A stretch of DNA of 64,000 bases from Chitinophagaceae bacterium. Lineage in GTDB: Bacteria > Bacteroidota > Bacteroidia > Chitinophagales > Chitinophagaceae. Positions 56,540 to 64,000 of this stretch are shown in pieces. How positions within the stretch are numbered: the first letter of the stretch is position 1; each line of letters starts with the position of its first letter. The translations under genes were made by a program, and so were the position numbers. The notes under the pieces are model-generated. The model searched no databases and was not told the origin of the DNA. It saw nothing but the letters and a program-made list of their open reading frames with translations. The stretch spans positions 930,001 through 994,000 of the forward strand of contig JADJOC010000009.1 in assembly GCA_016713965.1 (NCBI GenBank), in the 5' to 3' direction.

Positions 56540-56720
56540 TTTCATGGTATCATCGTTGTAGCCTGTCCGCCTCAGGCGGATCACTCACTTGTACTGTATA
56601 CCAAATTCATCTTAATTGCATTTTGTTATTAACATATCGCTCCTACGGAGCTGACAATTTATTTGCCACCATTTATTGCTACTAACATATCGCCGCTCTG
56701 CGGCTAATTAAACATAACTT
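56540..56720. repeat. Cluster of short palindromes between actB and actC
   Basis: Contains CATCGTTGTAGCCTGTCCGC with CCGCCTCAGGCGG, then CTTGTACTGTATACC (partly matching the repeat at 15732), CATATCGCTCCTACGGAGCT and CATATCGCCGCTCTGCGGC. Each palindrome could form a small hairpin in the operon mRNA. No coding content. Confidence 0.7.
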
Positions 56721-56744
56721 GCATCCTCATTTTCAACTATCAAC

Positions 56745-59700
56745 TTAACTGTGCTCTTTCTCCTCATGCACTTCACCATGATGCTCCTGGTGGCCTACCT
56801 GCCTGTCTGTATTTCTCACTTTAGCCAGGTAATTAACATTAGGTAGGGTGTGCAACTGGTCTAACACATAAAAATTACGGTTCACCTGCTCTACATTTCT
56901 TATCTTATATACTTCACTCTCTTTATCATTTACATTACCAAACATTATAGCGTTGGTAGGACAGGCTTGCGAACAGGCTGTTCGTAAATTTCTTACCAAA
57001 CCCGGGTCTTGCTGCTTTTTCGCTTCAAGCTTGCCTTCCTGCAAACGCTGCACACAAAAACTACACTTCTCCATCACACCTCTCGAACGTACGGTTACAT
57101 CAGGGTTTAGCACCATTCTGGTTAAATCATCATTCATTTGAAAAATCACTTCATTGAATTCTGCACCACGTAATGGCTCCTGATTATTAGGAAAACTGTC
57201 TGCACCCGTATAATCCATCCAGTTAAAGCGGCGTACTTTATACGGGCAGTTATTTGCGCAATACCTTGTACCAATACACCTGTTATAAGCCATCTGGTTT
57301 AACCCTTCGCTGCTATGATTGGTAGCGGCTACCGGGCATACATTTTCACATGGGGCATTATCGCAATGCTGGCACAGCATCGGCTGAAATACCACATCAG
57401 GATTTTCCATATTTCCAGTAAAATACCTGTCTATACGCAACCAATGCATATCATGGTACCTGGCAACTTCTTTTTTTCCTACTACGCTTACATTATTTTC
57501 TGCTATGCATGCTACTACGCAGGCACTACAACCGGTACAAGTATTTAAATCAATGCTCATTCCCCATTTAATGCCCGGCTTTTCATGATATGGGTACATG
57601 GTACCGTCTTTCACATAATCTTTTGCGCCAGGCGCCAGTAAAGTTTTTAATTCTGCATTTACTTCTCCTAAAACTGCTGCCGGGTTTGCATTAAATTTTG
57701 CCTGGCTGGTTTCGTATATAATCGGACGGTCTTCTGTAAATGCATGTACCTGTGTTTGCGCCAATGGATAGGTTTTACCTACTTTTTCTATCTTTACTTC
57801 AGTAGCATACTGAAAAGTTGTACCATTAAAATTTACTAACGGGTAGGCATTTTTACCTGCTTCATAAGCAGATCTTCCTATGTACTCCAATGTTTTTCCA
57901 GCGTCATTGCTTTGACGGCCATAACCTACTGCTATTGCAATAACATTAGGGTGATTACCGGGTATTATCATTACAGGCAATTCAATTGACCTGCCATTTG
58001 CAGTTACCTTAACTACGGGTTTTTCCGGGTGCACTTCATAATCATCTGCCTGCCCACTGTTATTTAGTATATCAATATTAAATACTGTTTTTGCCATAGC
58101 CGGCGACATCATCACATAATTATCCCAGGTTACTTTTGATATGGGATCTGGTAATTCCTGCAGCCATGGATTATTAGCATGCCTGCCATCTCCCATAGAT
58201 ACCTTTTGATACAATACTACTTCTACAGCGCCGCTTTTTGTAGTTGCTACTTTTGTAGCGGCTTCGGTAAGTGCAGCGTTGGTAAATGCCCCTTCTGATA
58301 TCAGTGGAGTAGCAGGTTCTACCACACCATTTTGTAATGCAATATTATAAGCATCTTCACTGCCCAATTTAGTAGTCCAATAATTTTTAAAGTATACTTC
58401 GTAATCTGCTATTGTATTTCCACTCCATTTTAATAAAGAGGTTTGAAAAGCCCTTGTTTTAAATAGAGGATTGATTGCAGGCTGTATCATACTGATATAG
58501 CCACTTTTTGGCTCTGCATCTCCCCAGCTTTCTAGCCAGTGATGGGAAGGAATGGAATACTTACACAACTCTGTTGTTTCATCCATTGTAGGATTGAAAG
58601 AAATGCTGATAGTTTTATTTAATCCCTCTGCAAACTTTTTACTATCGGTATAAGAATATATAGGATTTACATCATATAATAACAAAGCACCTACATCACC
58701 GGTATTCATATCATTTACCAGTTTTACCATATCAGCGTCTATTCCTTTACGATAGTTAGAAGTTGAACCCCAGTTTATCGTTTTGCCATTGGCACCAATC
58801 ATTTCATTAATAGCATTTACTATTATTTGTACATTTACATCATTGCTTCCGCTTACAACCAGTCCTGCGCCTTTATTGGCATTTAATGCAGCGGCAGCGG
58901 CATCTATACCTTTAACCAATTTTGCATCAGCAATGGCCGGGGCTGATGCAGTTCCGCCAAGCTTAGCCAATAAAGCCAAAGCTATGACCCCTGTTTCGGA
59001 AGGCTTATGTAAATAACGGTCATCGGCATTACTACCGGTTAAGCTCATTGCGCCTTCAAAATGAAAATGACGGTTTAAATCGGCTTTTGCCCCTTTAACT
59101 TTTCTATTGACACCATATTGCTTGCTAAACTCCACCGGACTTAACCAGGTTCCTAGGAAATCGGCATCTAAGCTAACAATCACTTTAGCATTGTCAAAAT
59201 GGTAAGATGGAATAGCTTTTTTTCCGTAACAAGCCTCATTAGCCAATAACATTCCACTATAACTTACTGCATCATATTGAACATGGCGGCTGTTGGGATA
59301 TTTTGCTAAAAATTCAGCGATTATTTGTAAAGTGGTAGGAGAGTGTATGGTAGAAGTTAGCAGCACAACAGGTTTACTGCCAATACTTGCCATTTGGCCG
59401 GCTATTATTTTATCAAAAGAATCAAAGCTGGTCACTTCTTTAAACTGCTTGCCATCTTTTTGCATAGGATAGCGCAAACGTGTAGTATCGTATAAATCCA
59501 GTACGGAAGCTTGTGCCTGTGCATTTGTTCCGCCTTTTGTAATAGAAGACATTTCATTGCCTTCAATTTTTATCGGCCTGCCATCTCTTTGCTTTACTAT
59601 AATAGAAATAGCATCACCACCATTTACATAAGTAGATGCGTAGTAATTGGCAATACCAGGAATAAGATCATCGGGTTTTTGTAAAAAAGGAACAGATTTG

Positions 59701-59918
59701 CGTACAGGCATTTCACAGCTTGCAGCTATTGCAGCAGCAGCAGTGCTAAAGCCAAGATATTTTAAAAAATCCCTGCGGGGTGTTTTGGCATCCAACAAAC
59801 CTTTATCATCCAAATCGGCCAGGGGCAACAAATCTTCCTGAAATTCATTTTTTGTTGATTCCTCAAATGCTTCGGTACCATTTAATTCACCAAAATTTTG
59901 CCAATATTTTCTTTTCAT
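56745..59918 (-). CDS. actB: Alternative complex III subunit ActB (molybdopterin-oxidoreductase-like, iron-sulfur)
   Basis: A 1057-residue fused subunit. The N-terminus has a Tat-like RRDFLKYLGFSTAAAAIAAS (about residues 48-67). The first 700 residues resemble a molybdopterin oxidoreductase large subunit but show no cofactor-binding Cys cluster at the expected start, as known for ActB. The C-terminal part is ferredoxin-like: CTGCSACVVACIAEN, CQHCDNAPCENVCPV, CIGTRYCANNCPY and CSFCVQR...CSQACPT, ligands for three or four FeS clusters. It carries electrons between ActC and ActA/E. Reads cleanly. Confidence 0.95.
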   Translation of the reverse strand: MKRKYWQNFGELNGTEAFEESTKNEFQEDLLPLADLDDKGLLDAKTPRRDFLKYLGFSTAAAAIAASCEMPVRKSVPFLQKPDDLIPGIANYYASTYVNGGDAISIIVKQRDGRPIKIEGNEMSSITKGGTNAQAQASVLDLYDTTRLRYPMQKDGKQFKEVTSFDSFDKIIAGQMASIGSKPVVLLTSTIHSPTTLQIIAEFLAKYPNSRHVQYDAVSYSGMLLANEACYGKKAIPSYHFDNAKVIVSLDADFLGTWLSPVEFSKQYGVNRKVKGAKADLNRHFHFEGAMSLTGSNADDRYLHKPSETGVIALALLAKLGGTASAPAIADAKLVKGIDAAAAALNANKGAGLVVSGSNDVNVQIIVNAINEMIGANGKTINWGSTSNYRKGIDADMVKLVNDMNTGDVGALLLYDVNPIYSYTDSKKFAEGLNKTISISFNPTMDETTELCKYSIPSHHWLESWGDAEPKSGYISMIQPAINPLFKTRAFQTSLLKWSGNTIADYEVYFKNYWTTKLGSEDAYNIALQNGVVEPATPLISEGAFTNAALTEAATKVATTKSGAVEVVLYQKVSMGDGRHANNPWLQELPDPISKVTWDNYVMMSPAMAKTVFNIDILNNSGQADDYEVHPEKPVVKVTANGRSIELPVMIIPGNHPNVIAIAVGYGRQSNDAGKTLEYIGRSAYEAGKNAYPLVNFNGTTFQYATEVKIEKVGKTYPLAQTQVHAFTEDRPIIYETSQAKFNANPAAVLGEVNAELKTLLAPGAKDYVKDGTMYPYHEKPGIKWGMSIDLNTCTGCSACVVACIAENNVSVVGKKEVARYHDMHWLRIDRYFTGNMENPDVVFQPMLCQHCDNAPCENVCPVAATNHSSEGLNQMAYNRCIGTRYCANNCPYKVRRFNWMDYTGADSFPNNQEPLRGAEFNEVIFQMNDDLTRMVLNPDVTVRSRGVMEKCSFCVQRLQEGKLEAKKQQDPGLVRNLRTACSQACPTNAIMFGNVNDKESEVYKIRNVEQVNRNFYVLDQLHTLPNVNYLAKVRNTDRQVGHQEHHGEVHEEKEHS

Positions 59919-60010
59919 ATGCTAATGTGCTGATGTGCAAATTTGCAAATTTTAATGCGATAGTACTTTTTATTGGCACAATTGCATATTTGCATATTTA
60001 CTAAATTATT
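59919..60010. repeat. AT-rich palindromic spacer between actA and actB
   Basis: CTAATGTGCTGATGTGCAAATTTGCAAATTTTAATG... followed later by an inverted-like GCACAATTGCATATTTGCATATTT. The GTGCAAATTTGCA-type palindromes are a common kind of intergenic repeat in this phylum (recalled). No promoter is evident. Confidence 0.5.
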
Positions 60011-61288
60011 TTAATAATGACATTTTTGACATTCAATTCCGCCAATATGCCCTACTGTTACGCTATCCATTTTACCTGACTTAAGGTCTTTATGAAATTT
60101 GTCATAAATGCTATAAAATTTATTACCTTCTCCTGTTTCGTGGTTATAAAAATCAACCTTGCTTTCTCGATGGCAGTTAATACACCAGCCCATGCTTAAA
60201 TCAGTAAACTGGTATACTTCCGGCATTTCCTGGATGTTGCCATGGCAGGTCTGACATTGCTGCTTACCTACTTTTATATGCTGGCTATGGTTAAAATATA
60301 CATGATCAGGTAAATTGTGAACCCTTACCCATGGAATAGGTGAAGCCCCATCAGGTATACCATCGGCATTATTATCAGGATTATAAGCTTTTGCTACCGG
60401 GTTCCATCCTGCATAAGCATATAATTTTTGTATTTCTGCCGTGCCATTTACCGATTTCCCATCTTCTTTTACAATAGGTTCGCCTTCATATTTATCAATA
60501 GCCATGTGGCAATTCATACAAACATTAACTGAAGGTATATTGGCATGCTTACTATCCTGTGCACCGCCATGGCAATACAAACAACTGATTTGGTTAATGC
60601 CTGCATGCACTTTATGGGAATAATAAATGGGCTGCTCTGGCTGGTAATTTTTTTGACGGCCTAACCCAATGGCACCGTCGATGGTAAAGTAACCGCCCAC
60701 AGCAAAAAGTGTTAATATACCTATCATCAAATAGGATTTATTACGATAAAATGGTATGGGCTCTCCACGTATAACCCCTTCTTTATCGTCTGATAATTTG
60801 CGGAGATTACTGTTTACCTGTATTAATATAAATGCGATCAGTGCTAAAATTATGGTAAGGATACCAAAAAGAAGAGAGTTATCATCTGACCCTTGCGGTT
60901 GACCATTTGCCTGAGGACCAATTGTGGGTGGCGTATAATCATCTACATATTTTAATATGGCATCAATTTCATCTTTTTTAAGCTGTGGAAAAGCTGTCAT
61001 TATACTAGGCTTCCACTTTTCAAATAATGTTTTTGCATATGCGTCTGTAGCTATCATGTTGGCAGGATTAGCTATCCATTTATATACCCAATCTTTACTG
61101 GGTGCCCTTTCGCTCCACCCTTTCAGAGCCGGGCCGCTAAAATCCTTATCTGGTTTATGGCAGGAAGCACAATTTGTTTTAAATAATGCTTCGCCATCTG
61201 CAGCGATAACATTAGATGAAAAAGTAACGAGTACTATAAAAATAAAACCGGAAAAAAATTTGTTAAAAATTATTCTAATACGACTCAT
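60011..61288 (-). CDS. actA: Alternative complex III multiheme cytochrome subunit ActA
   Basis: A 425-residue membrane-anchored cytochrome. The signal peptide (FSGFIFIVLVTFSSNVIAADG) precedes a monoheme domain CASCHK (about residue 40). After a linker come two helices (LLFGILTIILALIAFILIQV and YLMIGILTLFAVGGYF). The second half has five CXXCH motifs: CLYCHG, CMNCHM, CQTCHG, CINCHR and a terminal CQKCHY. Six hemes in total, versus five in typical ActA, because an extra N-terminal cytochrome domain is fused. Promoter region upstream (61289-61500) shows no clear match. First gene of the cluster. Confidence 0.94.
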   Translation of the reverse strand: MSRIRIIFNKFFSGFIFIVLVTFSSNVIAADGEALFKTNCASCHKPDKDFSGPALKGWSERAPSKDWVYKWIANPANMIATDAYAKTLFEKWKPSIMTAFPQLKKDEIDAILKYVDDYTPPTIGPQANGQPQGSDDNSLLFGILTIILALIAFILIQVNSNLRKLSDDKEGVIRGEPIPFYRNKSYLMIGILTLFAVGGYFTIDGAIGLGRQKNYQPEQPIYYSHKVHAGINQISCLYCHGGAQDSKHANIPSVNVCMNCHMAIDKYEGEPIVKEDGKSVNGTAEIQKLYAYAGWNPVAKAYNPDNNADGIPDGASPIPWVRVHNLPDHVYFNHSQHIKVGKQQCQTCHGNIQEMPEVYQFTDLSMGWCINCHRESKVDFYNHETGEGNKFYSIYDKFHKDLKSGKMDSVTVGHIGGIECQKCHY

Positions 61289-61500
61289 ACTGTATAATCG
61301 GGGCTAATGTGGAAAAATATCCTGACTCGGGTGCAAAAATAAGGCAGGATATTGACATAATATCAACATTTTTTTATTTTTTTTTTCCTTGTCCAGCATG
61401 CAATTGCAAAGAATTGAATATGCCTATGCCCCTGTTTGTCATACTTTTGTAAACCAAAAAAATTAATATTTTAATTCAAATTTTTATTGAATTTTGCGGT

Positions 61501-62423
61501 GTGCTACGAAAACTTCAAGAAAAATGGAAAGTCAATGGCCTGCAATTAATATTAATATTGTGCACTTTTGCTGTTGGAGGAAGCCTATGTGGGTGGGCAG
61601 GACGTAAGGTATTAACACTTTTTAGTATTGATAATAAAATTGCATGGCTGGTACTTTATATCTTAGTAATAACAATTTTATGGCCATTATCAGTTTTATT
61701 AATAAGTATCCCGTTTGGCCAATTATCTTTTTTTAAAAAGTATTTATCAAAAATTGTTGCCAGGTTAAGTACAAAAAAAACCGAAAAAAAAATAAGTGGT
61801 GAAGAAATCATCAATATTGCCATTTTTGCTTCGGGTGCCGGAAGTAATGCAGAAAAAATCCTCACCCCTAGCCCCTCTCCTACAGGAGAGGGGAATACAA
61901 AGCATAATAGGGAGGTTGTTGCAAAAAAATTTAAAGTGGCCTTAATAGTTTGTAACAAGCCCGGAGCCGGAGTTTTGCAAATTGCAGCTACTCACAATAT
62001 CCCTACTTTAATAATCGAAAAAGAAAGGTTTTTTAATGGTGATGCTTATCTGGAAAAATTAAAAAAACATAATATTGACTTTATCGTTTTAGCAGGTTTT
62101 TTATGGAAAGTACCGGCGCCACTAATTAAAGCTTATCCTAAAAAAATAATTAATCTTCACCCGGCATTATTACCAAAATATGGCGGCAAAGGAATGTATG
62201 GAATTCATGTACCCAAGCTGTAATTGCTGCTAAAGAGAAAGAAAGCGGCATTACTATACATTATGTGGATGAACATTATGATAATGGTGATATTATTTTA
62301 CAAGCCAAATGTAGTGTTGAAGAAAATGACACTTGCGAAACGCTGGCAAAAAAAATACAGATATTAGAGCATTTGCATTACCCATTAATAATTAAAGAAA
62401 TTATTATTAAAAGCAAACTTTAA
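61501..62423 (+). CDS. purN: DUF6787-like membrane segment joined to phosphoribosylglycinamide formyltransferase (frameshifted as read)
   Basis: GTG start at 61501. Residues 1-100 are a DUF6787-like protein: LQEKWKVNGLQLILILCTFAVGG and two helices, normally a separate small gene. They run in frame, through an A-rich KKTEKK linker, into PurN: INIAIFASGAGSNAEKIL, ALIVCNKPGAGVLQIAATHNIPTLII, FIVLAGFLWKVPAPLIKAYPKKIINLHPALLPKYGGKGMYG with the catalytic Asn-His-Asp elements. The frame breaks near 62210; the other frame continues QAVIAAKEKESGITIHYVDEHYDNGDII (Asp present) to 62423. PurN makes formyl-GAR in purine synthesis. Whether the fusion is real or an A-run error is open. A palindromic element adds residues 120-132. 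Confidence 0.85.
61860..61897 (+). repeat. Palindromic element inserted in frame in purN
   Basis: Perfect 9-bp stem CCCCTCTCC (61872-61880) / GGAGAGGGG (61885-61893) with loop TACA, preceded by CTCACCCCTAG. It inserts about 13 residues (LTPSPSPTGEGNT) after GSNAEKIL, between the first helix and second strand of PurN. The same translated LTPSPSPTGEG string is familiar from intergenic repeats of this phylum (recalled). Confidence 0.8.
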
Positions 62424-62502
62424 AATAGCGTTAAAACTAAACACTTATCATCTATAGTAAAATTTAGTGATGTAATATTATACTTCTAATAAATTTATCT
62501 GA

Positions 62503-63273
62503 TTGCATTTTTACCATAAAATACTTTTATTTATTGTTTTAATCGCAGGCAAGTGTACCTTTGGCCAGCAGTATATTAATGGTACCGTGTCCGATTCCTC
62601 TATGGTTAATTTAATCCCAGCTGTAAAAGTGTTAAGCACTTCCGGCTTATTTACCACTACTGACAGTTTAGGCCGATATCTTTTACAAGTAAATGATGAA
62701 GACTCCATTCAATTTATTTATTTGAATAAACCCACACAGAAATTTGCGGTGAGTAAGATAGTTAACCCGGCACAGTTTGATATCTCATTATGGGTAAATT
62801 ATAAAGCCAAATACACCACTTTACAAAAAGTAACTGTTTATTCAAAATCTTATCGGCAGGATTCATTGGAGAACCGGGTAACTTATTCAGATATTTTTAA
62901 TTTCAGCAAACCAGGTATTAAAACCAGCATTGGACCAGGTGGCACTGCAGGAATGGATATTAATGAACTGATTAATATGTTTAGGTTTAAAAGAAATAAG
63001 CAGATAAAATCTTTTCAAAAAAGGCTGGAAATACAAGAGCAGGAAAAATATGTAAGCTATAGGTTTAGTAAGAATACCGTAAGACGCATTACTAATTTAA
63101 ACCCTGAGGTGCTGGATGATTTTCTAAAAAAATACCGACCCAGTTATGAGTTTGTAGCTAATGCTGATGAACTGGAATTTAACCAATATGTTTTAAATGC
63201 ATTTTATGATTACAAAATGAGCTTACTGAAGCAGCAGGATAAAAAAGAAGAAAAAATCAACCCTAGTAATTAA
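62503..63273 (+). CDS. Carboxypeptidase-regulatory-like domain protein
   Basis: A 256-residue exported protein. Signal peptide (ILLFIVLIAGKCTFGQ), then a CarboxypepD_reg-like domain (QYINGTVSDSSMVNLIPAVKVLSTSGLFTTTDSLGRYLL), then a helical region with conserved RFKRNKQIKSFQKRLEIQEQEKYVSYRFSKNTVRRI and YRPSYEFVANADELEFNQYVLNAFYDYKMSLL. This layout is common in Bacteroidota; the function is unknown. The initiation codon is uncertain (TTG-like; no ATG nearby). The last 11 bases overlap the converging E1 gene if that gene is frame-corrected. Confidence 0.7.
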   Translation: MHFYHKILLFIVLIAGKCTFGQQYINGTVSDSSMVNLIPAVKVLSTSGLFTTTDSLGRYLLQVNDEDSIQFIYLNKPTQKFAVSKIVNPAQFDISLWVNYKAKYTTLQKVTVYSKSYRQDSLENRVTYSDIFNFSKPGIKTSIGPGGTAGMDINELINMFRFKRNKQIKSFQKRLEIQEQEKYVSYRFSKNTVRRITNLNPEVLDDFLKKYRPSYEFVANADELEFNQYVLNAFYDYKMSLLKQQDKKEEKINPSN

Positions 63274-64000
63274 TTAATTTATCCACCATTTCATTTAACC
63301 TGCTGTATGCCATAAAGTTTTTTTCCAGTTCCAAATTAAAAGGGGACAGGTGTATCAAGCGATGCACAGCGCATAACAGGTGCGTCTAACCGATCAAAAC
63401 AGTTTTCAGCAATCCATGCAGCTATTTCGCCTCCAACACCCCCCAGCAAGGTATCTTCATGAAGTACTAAAACCTTTCCGGTAGCTAATACGGCTGTGTT
63501 TACGGCTGAATAATCTAATGGCAATAATGTTCGCAAATCCAATATATAAATAGAAATTTCCGAGTGATTTTTTGCATAATCCAATATCCAATGCACACCA
63601 GCCCCGTAAGTAATTACAGAAATATCAGTTCCGTCCTGAACTTTTTTTGCTTTGCCGATTTCTATTTCATAATATTCAGCAGGCACATTGCCACTAACGC
63701 TCCGGTACAACGCTTTATGTTCAAAATATAAAACAGGATTGGGATCGTTGATGGCTGCAATTAATAATCCTTTTGCATCCATGGGGGTAGAGGGAAATAC
63801 TACTTTTAACCCCGGCGTATGTATAAACCATGCTTCGTTGCTTTGGCTGTGAAACGGCCCTGCGCCTACTCCGCCGCCTGTAGGCATGCGTATAACCACA
63901 TCTGCATGCTGGCCCCAACGGTAATGTATTTTGGCCAGGTTGTTAATAATTTGGTTGAAGCCTACCGTTACAAAATCGGCAAACTGCATTTCCATCATAC
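63263..64000 (-). CDS. 2-oxoacid dehydrogenase E1 component, beta part (3' portion; window edge; frameshifted as read)
   Basis: Starts outside the window. The visible part has MEMQFADFVTVGFNQIINNLAKIHYRWGQ, VIRMPTGGGVGAGPFHSQSNEAWFIHTPGLKVVFPSTPMDAKGLL, SVITYGAGVHWILDYAK, LDLRTLLPLDYSAV and EDTLLGGVGGEIAAWIAE, typical of the beta subunit of pyruvate/branched-chain dehydrogenase E1 (transketolase-like Pyr and C-terminal domains). The frame ends at 63336 (DTPVPF then a stop). A one-T correction continues PFNLELEKNFMAYSRLNEMVDKL to 63263, matching the usual C-terminus. A branched-chain versus pyruvate assignment cannot be made from this part. Confidence 0.9.

Overview
The window is chromosomal DNA from an AT-rich member of the Bacteroidota, most likely a Chitinophagaceae-type organism. 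The support is: a SusC/SusD glycan-uptake locus, a type IX secretion sorting domain, LytTR two-component systems, a methionine synthase split into two genes, alternative complex III fused in one cluster to an aa3-type oxidase, 30S protein THX downstream of HU, DUF4286, DUF5522 and DUF420 genes, and promoters of the TTTG/TAnnTTTG type.

Layout. 1-6.3 kb is an accessory region. It has a short double-glycine peptide precursor (RiPP-like), an S41 peptidase gene cut by an IS982-family element, a LytS-type histidine kinase truncated by an IS3-family element, and an IS5-like element nested inside that IS3. 6.5-24.2 kb holds an Ig-like lipoprotein, recR, a five-gene envelope cluster (OB-fold protein, CX4CH lipoprotein, two YceI proteins around a DUF5777 barrel), a large beta-propeller sensor kinase with its LytTR regulator, split metH with an S8 peptidase gene between the halves, an outer-membrane barrel, xth, DUF4286, HU, THX and pdxH. 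24.4-36.4 kb is an alpha-glucan utilisation locus on the minus strand: GH13 amylase with a sorting domain, a Nudix-fold regulator, SusC, SusD, two small PUL-associated proteins and a SusE-like protein. 36.4-44.1 kb holds a UvrD-type helicase/nuclease, a lipoprotein, trmB, DUF5522, an alkyltransferase-like protein and an OB/S1-like protein. 44-61.3 kb is one long minus-strand respiratory cluster: ActABCDEF, CoxB, CoxA, CtaB, two subunit III genes, subunit IV, SCO1 and DUF420. The window ends with a DUF6787-PurN reading frame, a carboxypeptidase-regulatory-domain protein and the 3' part of a 2-oxoacid dehydrogenase E1 beta gene.

Working together: ActA-F oxidises menaquinol and passes electrons to the CoxA/B/C oxidase, with CtaB and SCO1 supplying heme O/A precursor and copper. 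The Sus proteins bind and import oligosaccharides that the secreted GH13 enzyme releases.

Two cross-cutting properties matter. First, at least a dozen genes, including ones expected to be essential, are broken by single-base changes in homopolymer runs, so most of these frameshifts are probably sequencing errors. Second, the region is rich in short palindromic repeats, between genes and, unusually, in frame inside metH and purN.
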